64,000 nt of DNA from Ramlibacter pinisoli (GTDB taxonomy: Bacteria; Pseudomonadota; Gammaproteobacteria; Burkholderiales; Burkholderiaceae_C). Under the pieces are notes generated by a model, which ran no database searches, was not told the DNA's origin, and saw nothing but the letters and a program-made list of their open reading frames with translations. Made by a program: the position numbers and the translations under genes. The DNA lies in assembly GCF_009758015.1 (NCBI RefSeq), contig NZ_WSEL01000003.1:930001-994000 (forward strand), given 5' to 3'. How positions within the stretch are numbered: position 1 is the first letter of the stretch; the number at the start of each line of letters is the position of its first letter. Of the stretch, positions 51,949 through 63,407 are shown in pieces.

Positions 51949-51993
51949 GTCAGCCCGGCCTCCCGCCCGGCCGCCGCCACGACGCCGGCCGGG

Positions 51994-52908
<915 letters not shown>

Positions 52909-52931
52909 GGGCGTGCGGGTGGCGAGGGCCG

Positions 52932-52959
52932 CCCGGCGGGCGCCTGCACGCCCGCCGGG
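52932..52959 (-). promoter_or_regulatory. Strong intercistronic hairpin between coxM and coxD
   Basis: CCCGGCGGGCG / CGCCCGCCGGG forms a perfect 11-bp stem with a 6-base loop in the 81-bp gap. There is no T-run, so it is more likely a processing or stabilising structure, or a partial attenuator, than a complete terminator. Confidence 0.55.
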
Positions 52960-52989
52960 GACACCCCGCGCAATGGTGGGAGAACGACT

Positions 52990-53781
52990 CTACCCGAGCG
53001 CCTTGGCGACGGCGCGCTGTGTCATCACGCCGATGAGGTTGGCGCGGTAGGCGGCGCTGGCGTGCAGGTCGCCCGACAGCCCATCGGCCGACACCTTCAC
53101 GCCCTGCGCGGCCTCGGGCGTGAAGCTGCGCGACAGCGCCTCCTCCAGCCCCTGGTGGCGGAACACCCCGTTGCCGCCGCCGGTGACGGCGACCCGCACG
53201 CCGCTGGCGGTCTGCGCGACGAAGACGCCGATGAGCGCGAAGCGCGAGGCCGGCTGCTTGAACTTGACGTAGGCGGCCTTCTTCGGGATCGGGAACGCGA
53301 TCGAGGTGATGAGCTCACCCTCGTCGAGCGCGGTGCCGAACAGGCCGGTGAAGAAGTCGTCGGCCGCGATCGCGCGCTTGCTGGTCTGCACCGTCGCGCC
53401 CAGCGCCAGCACCGCTGCCGGGTAGCAGGCCGCGGGGTCGTTGTTGGCGACCGAGCCGCCCAGGGTGCCCAGGGCACGGACCTGCCGGTCGCCGATGTGG
53501 CCGGCCAGGTCGGCCAGGCCCGGGATGGCGGATCGCACCTCGGCGCTGGCGGCCACCTCGGCATGGCGCGCCATGGCGCCGATGACCAGCTTGTCGCCGT
53601 CGCGGCGGATGCCGGCCAGTTCCTTGACGGCGCCCAGGTCGACCAGCGTCTCCGGGCTGGCCAGGCGCAGCTTCATCGAGGCCAGCAGAGTCTGGCCACC
53701 GGCCAGGACCTTGGCGCCGGCGGCGGCCCGCTGGCCGGCCTCGGCCAGCGTGGCGGGACGTTCGAAGGTGAATGCGTACAT
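52990..53781 (-). CDS. coxM: FAD-binding subunit of a xanthine-dehydrogenase-family enzyme
   Basis: The medium subunit of the molybdenum hydroxylase, 263 residues; passes electrons from the iron-sulfur subunit to quinone or another acceptor. FAD motifs are [13 protein letters not shown] (about 29-41) and [16 protein letters not shown]. It lies directly after the large subunit and completes the S-L-M order typical of form II. Confidence 0.92.
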   Translation of the reverse strand: MYAFTFERPATLAEAGQRAAAGAKVLAGGQTLLASMKLRLASPETLVDLGAVKELAGIRRDGDKLVIGAMARHAEVAASAEVRSAIPGLADLAGHIGDRQVRALGTLGGSVANNDPAACYPAAVLALGATVQTSKRAIAADDFFTGLFGTALDEGELITSIAFPIPKKAAYVKFKQPASRFALIGVFVAQTASGVRVAVTGGGNGVFRHQGLEEALSRSFTPEAAQGVKVSADGLSGDLHASAAYRANLIGVMTQRAVAKALG

Positions 53782-53805
53782 GGTGGAGGTCTCCTTCGGA
53801 TCGGT

Positions 53806-56178
<2,373 letters not shown>

Positions 56179-56281
56179 GGTGGACTCCAGTCGCGTTGAG
56201 TGTCGGGCGTGGATCGGGACGAGGAAGCCGCCGGGCCGTTGCCACCGGACGCTGGACGCCCGGCCGGTCCGGCGAGGGCGG

Positions 56282-56752
56282 TCAGGACGAGGCCATGGCG
56301 GCCGCGCCCTGCTTCACGGCCTTGACGATGTTCTGGTAGCCGGTGCAGCGGCAGATGTTGCCTTCCAGCAGTTCGCGGATCTCGGCGTCGCCGGCATTCG
56401 GATGGTTCTTGCAGAGATCGACGGCGCTCATCACCATGCCCGGGGTGCAGAAGCCGCACTGCAGGCCGTGGCAGTCCTTGAAGGCGGCCTGCATCGGGTG
56501 CATGGTGCCGTCGGCGGCGGCCAGGCCCTCGATGGTGGTGATCTCGGCGCCCGGGTGCTGCGCCGCCAGCGTGTTGCACGACTTGACGGCCCGGCCGTTG
56601 ACCAGCACGGTGCAGGCGCCGCACTGCGCGGTGTCGCAGCCCACGTGGGTCCCGGTCAGGCGCAGGTGTTCGCGGATGGCCTGCACCAGCAGCGTGTTGG
56701 GTGCCACGTCGAGGCTGGCGGGCTTGCCATTGACGGTGAATTGGACCTGCAT
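56282..56752 (-). CDS. coxS: 2Fe-2S subunit of the molybdenum hydroxylase
   Basis: The 156-residue small subunit with two 2Fe-2S clusters: the plant-ferredoxin type ([14 protein letters not shown] plus later Cys) and the C-terminal type (QCGFCTPGM and ICRCTGY). ATG at 56752 (MQVQFTVNG) is chosen over one further upstream because of the AGGAGA ribosome-binding site and family N-terminus. It is the first gene of the operon; the promoter should lie in the divergent region with the GAF-Fis regulator. Confidence 0.94.
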   Translation of the reverse strand: MQVQFTVNGKPASLDVAPNTLLVQAIREHLRLTGTHVGCDTAQCGACTVLVNGRAVKSCNTLAAQHPGAEITTIEGLAAADGTMHPMQAAFKDCHGLQCGFCTPGMVMSAVDLCKNHPNAGDAEIRELLEGNICRCTGYQNIVKAVKQGAAAMASS

Positions 56753-56917
56753 GCTTCGTCTCCTGGTTTCAGTGCGAGGCAATTGTTGAAGCGTGCCCCC
56801 CCACCCTACCTAGGCGAAACCCTAGGACCGAACCGGGGGCGCCGGATATTCTCAAAATGGAACAATGGCCGCGACATGCTGCGGGCAGGCCCGCCACGAC
56901 ACTCCCGGAGACACGCC
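56753..56917. promoter_or_regulatory. Divergent control region between coxS and the GAF-Fis regulator
   Basis: Holds CCTAGG-CGAAAC-CCTAGG (56809-56826): two self-complementary hexamers 12 bp apart, 57-74 bp upstream of the coxS ATG, a candidate operator. Further up, TTCTCAAAATGGAA near 56849-56862 is a weak imperfect dyad. No convincing sigma-54 -24/-12 element was found. Confidence 0.45.
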
Positions 56918-58021
56918 ATGCCGGCTACCAGCGATCCGCGACTGAAGGAGATCGAGCAAGCGCGCCGCGCCGTGCTGCACGAAGGCCGCTCGGCGACCGA
57001 TGTGCTGGTCGACCGCTGGTTCGAGCGCGCCTGGATCGAACGCTCGTGGCGGCGCTGCCTGTCCAACGGCCAGCAGCCGCAGCAGCGGCTCGGCTTCGAC
57101 GTCCTGCCGGCGCAGGCGATGCGGCGCGCCGAAGAGTCCAGCCGCGACCTGTTGAGCGCGGCAAGGCCCGTCATGTCGCGGCTGGCACGCGCCATCGCGG
57201 GCAGCCGCTACTTCGCCGTGCTCACCGATGCCCAGGGCACCGTGGTCGGCGTCGACGGCGCCATCGACCGCAGCGACCGGCGCGCCCAGCTCATCACGCG
57301 CATCGGGGTCGACCTGTCCGAGCGCGCCGTCGGCACCACCGCCATCGGCGCCGCGCTCACCGAGCTGCAGCCGGTGTGGCTGCACCGCGGCGAGCATTTC
57401 TTCGACGACACCGCCTGCTACAGCTGCGCCGGCGCGCCACTCATCGGCCCGGACGGCCGCACGGCCGGCATGCTCGACCTCACCGGCATCGACGCGGCCG
57501 AGCGCCCCGAGCTCAAGCACCTGGTCGCCCAGGCGGCCCGCAGCATCGAGAACGCGCTGGCGCTGGCGCAGCCGCACGCGCTGCTGCTGCGCCTGAACTG
57601 GCCGGGCCGCGGGTTCGGCGACGACCAGGACGGCCTGCTGTGCCTGGACGGCGACGGCTGGGCCGTGGCGATCAATCCCGGCGCCCGGCAGATGCTGGGC
57701 CGGCTGGCCGAGGGGGCGCGGGTGCATTGCTGCGACCTGTTCGCCATGCCCTGGGAGTCGCTGTTCGATGCCCTGCGCCAGGACACCCCGCAGGAAGTGC
57801 CGCTGTGGTCCGGCCTCACCCTGCAGGTGCTGGCCCAGGCGCCGGGCGAGCGCGCACCGGCCCGTGCGCCATCCGGTCCTGCGCGCCTGCCGCTGCGCGA
57901 CCTCGAGGCTGAACTCATCCGCAAGGCGGTGCAGGAGCACCGCGGCAACGTGATGGCGGCGGCCCGCATGCTGGGCATCAGCCGCGCGACGGTCTACCGC
58001 AAGCTGGGCCGCCAGCGCTGA
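56918..58021 (+). CDS. GAF-Fis transcriptional regulator without an AAA+ domain
   Basis: A 367-residue regulator resembling the N- and C-terminal parts of AcoR-type activators: a GAF domain (about 80-190, FAVLTDAQGTVVGVDG and RAVGTTAIGAAL), a short PAS-like stretch (about 205-255), and a C-terminal Fis HTH (about 326-367, NVMAAARMLGISRATVYRKLG). The central sigma-54 AAA+ domain (GAFTGA) is missing, so it probably does not act through sigma-54. It is divergent from the cox operon and is its likely regulator. ATG at 56918 has GGAG upstream. Confidence 0.85.
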   Translation: MPATSDPRLKEIEQARRAVLHEGRSATDVLVDRWFERAWIERSWRRCLSNGQQPQQRLGFDVLPAQAMRRAEESSRDLLSAARPVMSRLARAIAGSRYFAVLTDAQGTVVGVDGAIDRSDRRAQLITRIGVDLSERAVGTTAIGAALTELQPVWLHRGEHFFDDTACYSCAGAPLIGPDGRTAGMLDLTGIDAAERPELKHLVAQAARSIENALALAQPHALLLRLNWPGRGFGDDQDGLLCLDGDGWAVAINPGARQMLGRLAEGARVHCCDLFAMPWESLFDALRQDTPQEVPLWSGLTLQVLAQAPGERAPARAPSGPARLPLRDLEAELIRKAVQEHRGNVMAAARMLGISRATVYRKLGRQR

Positions 58022-58777
58022 TCAGCTCGCCAGCGCGAGCACCACCGCCGCCTCGTCCATGTGCAGCGCGACCGGGCTGCCGGCACGCAGTCCGCTGCGG
58101 CCCTGGGCGAATCCCACCAGTGCGGCGCCGCCCGCCAGCTGCGCCGCCACCTCGTCGCCCACGTCGCCGCGTGCCACGCGCGTGGCCCGGCCGCGCAGCA
58201 CGTTGACGGCGGGCCCGGTTGGTCCGGCGCCGGCGCGCTCCACCTGGACGGCGGTGGCCTTGCACAGCGCCAGCACCGGCAGGCCGGGCTCCAGGCCCAG
58301 CAGCTGCGCGCTCTCGGCGGTGATGCGCGAGGCCAGCGTGCCGTCGTGCAGTTGCAGCACCACCCGCACCAGCGGCCCGTGCACCTGCACCTGCGCCACC
58401 GTGCACGGCAGCTGGTTGCGCATGCTGGTGCGCAGGCCCAACGCGGCCAGCGCCGGCCCGGCGCTGCGCGCGGACAGCCGGGCCAGCACCTGGCTGCGCG
58501 AGCGCGCCATCTCGCTGCCGGCGTGGAGCAGCCGCTCACCGGCCGGGGTGAGGCGGGCGCCGCCGCCGCCGGCGCCGCCGACCACCTTCTCCAGCAGCGG
58601 CACGCCGGCCAGGTTGGCCAGCATGTCCAGCGCCTGCCAGGCAGCCTTGTAGCTGACGCCGACCTCGCGCGCGGCCTGCGAGATCGAGCCGCTGGCGCCG
58701 ACCCGGCGCAGGATTTCCAGCCGCTTGTCGGTGGCGGCATGGCCCAGGGCTTCATCCAGATCGAGGCGGCGCGGCAT
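58022..58777 (-). CDS. modE: Molybdate-responsive regulator ModE
   Basis: A 251-residue ModE: N-terminal winged HTH (about 1-110, SISQAAREVGVSYKAAWQALD) and two molybdate-binding TOBE/Mop domains (about 115-250, SMRNQLPCTVAQVQ and GPAVNVLRGRATRV). It normally represses modABC when molybdate is plentiful. ATG at 58777 is the homologous start; the longer frame overlaps modA. It ends back-to-back with the GAF-Fis gene and is divergent from modA across 67 bp. Confidence 0.93.
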   Translation of the reverse strand: MPRRLDLDEALGHAATDKRLEILRRVGASGSISQAAREVGVSYKAAWQALDMLANLAGVPLLEKVVGGAGGGGARLTPAGERLLHAGSEMARSRSQVLARLSARSAGPALAALGLRTSMRNQLPCTVAQVQVHGPLVRVVLQLHDGTLASRITAESAQLLGLEPGLPVLALCKATAVQVERAGAGPTGPAVNVLRGRATRVARGDVGDEVAAQLAGGAALVGFAQGRSGLRAGSPVALHMDEAAVVLALAS

Positions 58778-58784
58778 GTGCGCA

Positions 58785-58813
58785 TTGTCCGGGGGAACGG
58801 GCGCGGCTACACT
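58785..58813 (+). promoter_or_regulatory. Sigma-70-type promoter of modA
   Basis: TTGTCC (58785-58790), a 17-bp spacer and TACACT (58808-58813) form a good -35/-10 pair. The start point would be near 58820, inside the ModE box. Confidence 0.6.
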
Positions 58814-58814
58814 G

Positions 58815-58839
58815 GCGTTATTCCCAACTTGAATAGCGC
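58815..58839. promoter_or_regulatory. ModE-binding box at modA
   Basis: GCGTTAT-N11-ATAGCGC, 25 bp with symmetric arms, resembles the E. coli ModE operator (CGTTAT-N12-ATAACG). It covers the predicted start point and ends 5 bp before the modA ATG; no Shine-Dalgarno sequence is visible there. The geometry fits direct repression. Confidence 0.7.
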
Positions 58840-58844
58840 TAGCC

Positions 58845-59585
58845 ATGCGTCGCCTGCTCGCCCTGCTCCTGCTCGCCGCCGCGCCGCTCGTGCACGCGGG
58901 CGAGGTCAGCGTCGCCGTCGCCGCCAACTTCACCAGCGCGCTGCAGGAGATCGCAGTGGCGTTCGAGCGCGACACGGGGCACAAGGTGGTGGCCGCGTTC
59001 GGCTCCACCGGCCGCTTCTACGCGCAGATCCGCAACGGCGCGCCCTACCAGGTGCTGCTCGCGGCCGACGACGAGACCCCGGCCCGCCTGGAGCAGGACG
59101 GCGCCACGGTCGCGGGCACGCGCTTCACCTACGCGGTGGGGCGGCTGGTGCTCTGGAGCACCCACCCGAACATGATCGATGCGCGAGGCGAGGTGCTCAA
59201 GCTGCCCGGTGGCGACAAGGTCGCCATCGCCGACCCCAAGCTGGCGCCCTACGGCGCGGCCGCGATCCAGGTCATGCAGCGGCTGGGCGTGCTGGACTCG
59301 CTGCGGCCGCGACTGGTGCAGGGCGACAGCATCGCGCAGACCTACCAGTTCGTCAGCACCGGCAATGCGCCGATCGGCTTCGTCGCCCTGTCGCAGGTGA
59401 TGTCCGGCGGCCGCGTCACCAGCGGCTCCTGGTGGGTGGTGCCCGAGGCACTACACGAGCCGTTGAAGCAGGACGCCGTGCTGCTGGCGCGCGGCCAGGG
59501 CAACCCGGCGGCGATCGCGCTGCTGGCCTACCTGCGCGGCAGCGAAGCCCGGGCGATCATCCGCGCCCACGGCTACGGGCTCTGA
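58845..59585 (+). CDS. modA: Molybdate ABC transporter substrate-binding protein
   Basis: The periplasmic molybdate-binding protein, 246 residues. Signal peptide 1-18 ([11 protein letters not shown]), then [15 protein letters not shown] and [13 protein letters not shown], which supply the oxyanion-binding Ser/Thr residues, and [13 protein letters not shown]. It lies directly after the ModE box and begins modABC. Confidence 0.94.
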   Translation: MRRLLALLLLAAAPLVHAGEVSVAVAANFTSALQEIAVAFERDTGHKVVAAFGSTGRFYAQIRNGAPYQVLLAADDETPARLEQDGATVAGTRFTYAVGRLVLWSTHPNMIDARGEVLKLPGGDKVAIADPKLAPYGAAAIQVMQRLGVLDSLRPRLVQGDSIAQTYQFVSTGNAPIGFVALSQVMSGGRVTSGSWWVVPEALHEPLKQDAVLLARGQGNPAAIALLAYLRGSEARAIIRAHGYGL

Positions 59586-59589
59586 GGCC

Positions 59590-60273
59590 ATGCCCCTGGG
59601 CAGCGCCGACCTGCAGGCCATCGCGCTGACGCTGCGGCTGGCCACCGCCACCACGGCCATCCTGCTGCTGCTGGCGACGCCGCTGGCCTGGTGGCTGGCG
59701 CATGCCCGCGGCCGCTGGGCCGCAGTGGTCGGCGCCGTCGTCGCCCTGCCGCTAGTGCTGCCACCCACGGTGCTGGGGTTCTACCTGCTGGTGGTGTTCG
59801 GCCCGCAGGGCTGGGGTGGCCAGCTCACCCAGGCGCTCGGCCTGGGCCTGCTGCCCTTCACCTTCGGCGGCCTGCTGGTGGCCTCGGTGCTGTACTCGCT
59901 GCCGTTCGCGGTGCAGCCGCTGCAGCACGCGTTCGAAGCCGTCGGCCGGCGGCCGCTGGAACTGGCCGCGACGCTGCGGGCCCGGCCGCTCGACGCCTTC
60001 CTCACCGTGGCGGTGCCGCTGGCGCGGCCGGGATTCCTCACCGCCGCCATCCTCAGCTTCGCGCACACCGTCGGCGAGTTCGGCGTGGTGCTGATGATCG
60101 GCGGCAACATCCCGCAGCAGACGCGCGTGGTGTCGACGCAGATCTACGGCCACGTCGAGGCGCTGGAGTACGCGCAGGCGCACTGGCTGGCCGGCGGCAT
60201 GCTGGCCTTCTCGTTCGCCGTGCTGCTGGGCGTGTCGCTGCTGGCGCGCCGGCCGGCACGCATCGGCGCATGA
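59590..60273 (+). CDS. modB: Molybdate ABC transporter permease
   Basis: The membrane subunit, 227 residues, with five to six helices and the EAA loop [25 protein letters not shown] that docks on Mod[21 protein letters not shown] is a ModB signature. It starts 4 bp after modA and its stop overlaps the modC start (ATGA). Confidence 0.95.
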   Translation: MPLGSADLQAIALTLRLATATTAILLLLATPLAWWLAHARGRWAAVVGAVVALPLVLPPTVLGFYLLVVFGPQGWGGQLTQALGLGLLPFTFGGLLVASVLYSLPFAVQPLQHAFEAVGRRPLELAATLRARPLDAFLTVAVPLARPGFLTAAILSFAHTVGEFGVVLMIGGNIPQQTRVVSTQIYGHVEALEYAQAHWLAGGMLAFSFAVLLGVSLLARRPARIGA

Positions 60274-61352
60274 GCGACACCCGCCTGCAGTTCGCGCTCG
60301 ACCGCGGAGCGTTCCACCTCGGCGTCGACCTCGCGCTGCCGGGCAGCGGCATCACCGTGCTGTACGGCCCGTCCGGTTCGGGCAAGACCACGGTGCTGCG
60401 CTGCGTCGCCGGCCTGGAGCGCGCCGCCGGCCTGGTGCGAATCGCCGGCCACGACTGGCAGGACGATGGGCGCCGGCTGTTCCTGCCCGCCTGGCGGCGC
60501 CCGGTGGGCTACGTCGTCCAGGAGGCCAGCCTGTTCCCGCACCTGGACGTGCGCGGGAACCTGCGCTACGCGCAGCGCCGCGCCAGCCCGCGCGAGCAGC
60601 CGATCGCGTTCGACACCGTGCTGGGCCTGCTGGGCATCGGCCACCTCCTGGACCGCCGGCCCGACAACCTGTCCGGCGGCGAACGCCAGCGGGTGGCCAT
60701 CGCCCGTGCGCTGGCCACCCAGCCCGAGGTGCTGCTGCTGGACGAGCCGCTGGCCGCGGTCGACCCGGCGCGCCGGCGCGAGGTGCTGCCCTGGCTCGAG
60801 GCGCTGCGCGACGAGCTGCGCATCCCGATGCTGTACGTCACCCACTCGGCCGACGAGATGGCGCGGCTGGCCGACACGCTGGTGCTGATGGACCACGGCC
60901 GGGTGGTCGCCAGCGGTCCGCTGGCCGACACCCTGGTGCGGCTGGACGCGCCGCTGGCCCGCGACGAGGACGCCGGCGCCCTGTTGCACGGGCAGGTCGC
61001 CGGGCGCGACACGCGCTGGCACCTGGCGCGGGTCGACATCGCCAGCGGCGTGCTCTGGCTGCGCGACGACGGCACGCCTGTCGGCGCGCCGGTGCGGGTG
61101 CGCGTGCTGGCGCGCGACGTGAGCGTGCTGCTGGCCCCGCCCGCGCCGGGCAGCACCAGCGTCCAGAACGTGCTGGCGTGCACGGTGCGCGCCATCGCCG
61201 GCGCGCCCCATCCCTCGCTGGTGCTGGTGCAGCTGGCCTGCGGGCCCGACACCCTGCTGGCGCGCATCACCGCCCGCGCGGCCGACATCCTGGCCCTTCG
61301 CCCCGGCCTGCCGGTGTGGGCCCAGATCAAGTCGGCCGGGCTGGTGCGCTGA
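60270..61352 (+). CDS. modC: Molybdate ABC transporter ATP-binding protein
   Basis: The ATPase subunit, 360 residues. Walker [10 protein letters not shown] (about 33-41), signature [15 protein letters not shown], Walker [13 protein letters not shown]-loop THS, and a C-terminal Mop/TOBE domain (about 290-355) that senses molybdate. Earlier in-frame starts overlap modB and are rejected. Ends 21 bp before the convergent tungstate-type binding protein gene. Confidence 0.95.
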   Translation: MSDTRLQFALDRGAFHLGVDLALPGSGITVLYGPSGSGKTTVLRCVAGLERAAGLVRIAGHDWQDDGRRLFLPAWRRPVGYVVQEASLFPHLDVRGNLRYAQRRASPREQPIAFDTVLGLLGIGHLLDRRPDNLSGGERQRVAIARALATQPEVLLLDEPLAAVDPARRREVLPWLEALRDELRIPMLYVTHSADEMARLADTLVLMDHGRVVASGPLADTLVRLDAPLARDEDAGALLHGQVAGRDTRWHLARVDIASGVLWLRDDGTPVGAPVRVRVLARDVSVLLAPPAPGSTSVQNVLACTVRAIAGAPHPSLVLVQLACGPDTLLARITARAADILALRPGLPVWAQIKSAGLVR

Positions 61353-61373
61353 GCCGTTCCGGATCGCCGGCGG

Positions 61374-62192
61374 TCAATTGCTCCCGGCGTTGGGGAAGAA
61401 CAGCTGCTCGCCGCCGATCTTGTAGGCGGCGATCGTGGACTGGCCGGCCGGCGAGATCACCCAGTCGGCGAATTTCTGCGCCTCGGCGGCCTTCAGGTGC
61501 GGGAACTTCGCGGGGTTCACGACCATCACGCCGTACTGGTTGAACAGGCGCTGGTCGCCCTCGACCAGGATCGCCAGGTCGCCGCGGTTCTTGAAGCTCA
61601 GCCAGGTGCCGCGGTCGGCCAGCACGTAGGCGCCGGTGGTCGAGGCGATGTTCAGCGCCGGGCCCATGCCGCAGCCGCATTCCTTGTAGCCGCTGCCCTT
61701 GGACGCCACGCCGGCCAGCTGCCAGTAGCGCAGCTCGGCGGCGTGGGTGCCGCTCTTGTCGCCGCGCGAGACGAAGGCGACATTGCCGCCGGCCAGCTTC
61801 TTGAGCGCCGCCACGATGTCGCGGCCTTTCGCGCCGGCCGGATCGGCCTTGGGACCGACGAGGATGAAGTCGTTGTACATGACCGGGTAGCGGCGGGTGG
61901 AGTAGCCCTCGGCGACGAACTTCTCCTCGGCCGGCTGGTCGTGCACGAACAACACGTCGGCGTCGCCGCGGCGCGCCATGTCGATGGCCTGGCCAGTGCC
62001 GACGGCCACCACCTTGGTGTCGATGCCGGTGGCCTGCTTGAACGCGGGCAGCAGGTGGGCGAAGAGGCCGGACTGCTCGGTCGAGGTGGTCGACGCGATG
62101 GTGATGGCGGACTGCGCGGCGGCCGCACCGGACAACAGGCACAGCAGGGCGGTGACCGCGACGCGGCGGCTCAGGAAGGGGAGCATGGGCAA
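61374..62192 (-). CDS. tupA: Tungstate-type substrate-binding protein (TupA-like)
   Basis: A 272-residue periplasmic protein. Signal peptide to about residue 26, then the TupA hallmark IASTTSTEQSGLF and KECGCGMGPALNIAS, which bind the oxyanion. Permease and ATPase genes (tupBC) are not next to it, which is unusual; it may use another system. ATG at 62192 is used; the ATG two codons later is possible. A ModE-like box lies between this gene and the divergent regulator. Confidence 0.85.
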   Translation of the reverse strand: MPMLPFLSRRVAVTALLCLLSGAAAAQSAITIASTTSTEQSGLFAHLLPAFKQATGIDTKVVAVGTGQAIDMARRGDADVLFVHDQPAEEKFVAEGYSTRRYPVMYNDFILVGPKADPAGAKGRDIVAALKKLAGGNVAFVSRGDKSGTHAAELRYWQLAGVASKGSGYKECGCGMGPALNIASTTGAYVLADRGTWLSFKNRGDLAILVEGDQRLFNQYGVMVVNPAKFPHLKAAEAQKFADWVISPAGQSTIAAYKIGGEQLFFPNAGSN

Positions 62193-62258
62193 GGATTGCG
62201 GACGTTGAAGCAGGAGCGGATCGTAGGCACGCGTGCGCGCACCGCCATCCGAACTTCA

Positions 62259-62282
62259 ACCTATGAATTGCGCGACATAGCG
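62259..62282. promoter_or_regulatory. ModE-like box upstream of tupA
   Basis: ACCTAT-N12-ATAGCG, 24 bp with the spacing of the E. coli ModE operator; one arm is perfect, the other has two mismatches. It lies 67 bp from the tupA start and 15 bp before the regulator gene start, so it could control both. Confidence 0.5.
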
Positions 62283-62296
62283 CACACTTCGCGACC

Positions 62297-63397
62297 ATGC
62301 GCCACGTCGAGCTGTCCTACGCCCTGGCCCCGCAACGCGGGGCCGAGGGCCTGCACAACCCGCTGATCGCCCTGCTCCAGGCGGTGCGGGTGCACGGCTC
62401 GATCACCGGCGCGGCGCGCGCACTCGGCCAGTCGTACCGCCACGTGTGGGGCGAGCTCAAACGCTGGGAGGACACGCTCGGGCGCGGCCTCATCGTCTGG
62501 GACAAGGGCCAGCCGGCGCGCCTGACGGTCTTCGGCGACAAGCTGCTGTGGGCCGAGCGGCAGGCACAGGCCCGGCTGGCGCCGCAGATCGCCAGCCTGC
62601 ACGCCGACCTGGAGCGTGCCTTCGCGGTCGCCTTCGACGACCAGGCGCACGTGCTCACCCTGTACGCCAGCCACGACGATGCGCTGGTGCGGCTGCGTGG
62701 GCTGGCGGCGCAGGCGGCGCGCCTGCACCTGGACATCCGTTTCACCGGCAGCGTGGACGCGATCGCCGCGCTGAACGAGGGCCGCTGTACGCTGGCCGGC
62801 TTCCACACCCCGCCGCAGCCGGCGCCCGGCTCGCTGGCCCAGCGCACCTACCAGCCGCTGCTGCAGCCGGGCCTGCACAAGATCATCGGCTTCGCGCGCC
62901 GGCAGCAGGGCCTGGCCGTCGCGCGCGGCAACCCGCTCGGCCTGCGCACCTTCGGCGATCTGCGGCGCGCGCGCTTCGTCAACCGGGCACTGGGCACCGG
63001 CACCCGGCTGCTGGCCGAGGACCTGCTGGCGCAAGCCGCCTTGCGGCCGGCGGAGGTCGACGGCTGGGAGCGCGTGGAACCGTCGCACGGCGCGGTGGCC
63101 GAAGCCGTGGCCTCCGGCAGCGCCGACGCCGGCCTGGTGATCGAGGCGGCAGCCCGGGCGCGCGGGCTCGACTTCGTGCCGCTGCTCGAGGAGGACTACT
63201 ACCTCGTGTGCCTGAAGTCAGTGCTGGAGACGCCGCCGGCCCGTGCGCTGCGCGAGTGGCTGGCGTCGCCGGCCTGGCAGGCACAGCTGCGCGAGTTGCC
63301 CGGGTATGCGCCGCTGCACAGCGGCGAGGTCCTGAGCCTGCGCACGCAGCTGCCGTGGTGGCGCTTCGCGCGCGCCAAGGCGCCGCACAACCGCTGA
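62297..63397 (+). CDS. ModE-type HTH regulator fused to a periplasmic-binding-like domain
   Basis: A 366-residue regulator. The N-terminal HTH (about 20-100: ITGAARALGQSYRHVWGELKRWED) is of ModE type; the rest (about 130-340) is a PBP-like substrate-sensing domain (PF12727-like), with NRALGTGTRLLAEDLL and YYLVCLKSVLETPPARALREWL. Such proteins are often near molybdo- or tungsto-enzyme genes. The ligand, perhaps molybdate, tungstate or a cofactor precursor, is unknown. Divergent from tupA. Confidence 0.85.
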   Translation: MRHVELSYALAPQRGAEGLHNPLIALLQAVRVHGSITGAARALGQSYRHVWGELKRWEDTLGRGLIVWDKGQPARLTVFGDKLLWAERQAQARLAPQIASLHADLERAFAVAFDDQAHVLTLYASHDDALVRLRGLAAQAARLHLDIRFTGSVDAIAALNEGRCTLAGFHTPPQPAPGSLAQRTYQPLLQPGLHKIIGFARRQQGLAVARGNPLGLRTFGDLRRARFVNRALGTGTRLLAEDLLAQAALRPAEVDGWERVEPSHGAVAEAVASGSADAGLVIEAAARARGLDFVPLLEEDYYLVCLKSVLETPPARALREWLASPAWQAQLRELPGYAPLHSGEVLSLRTQLPWWRFARAKAPHNR

Positions 63398-63407
63398 AGG
63401 ACCGGCG

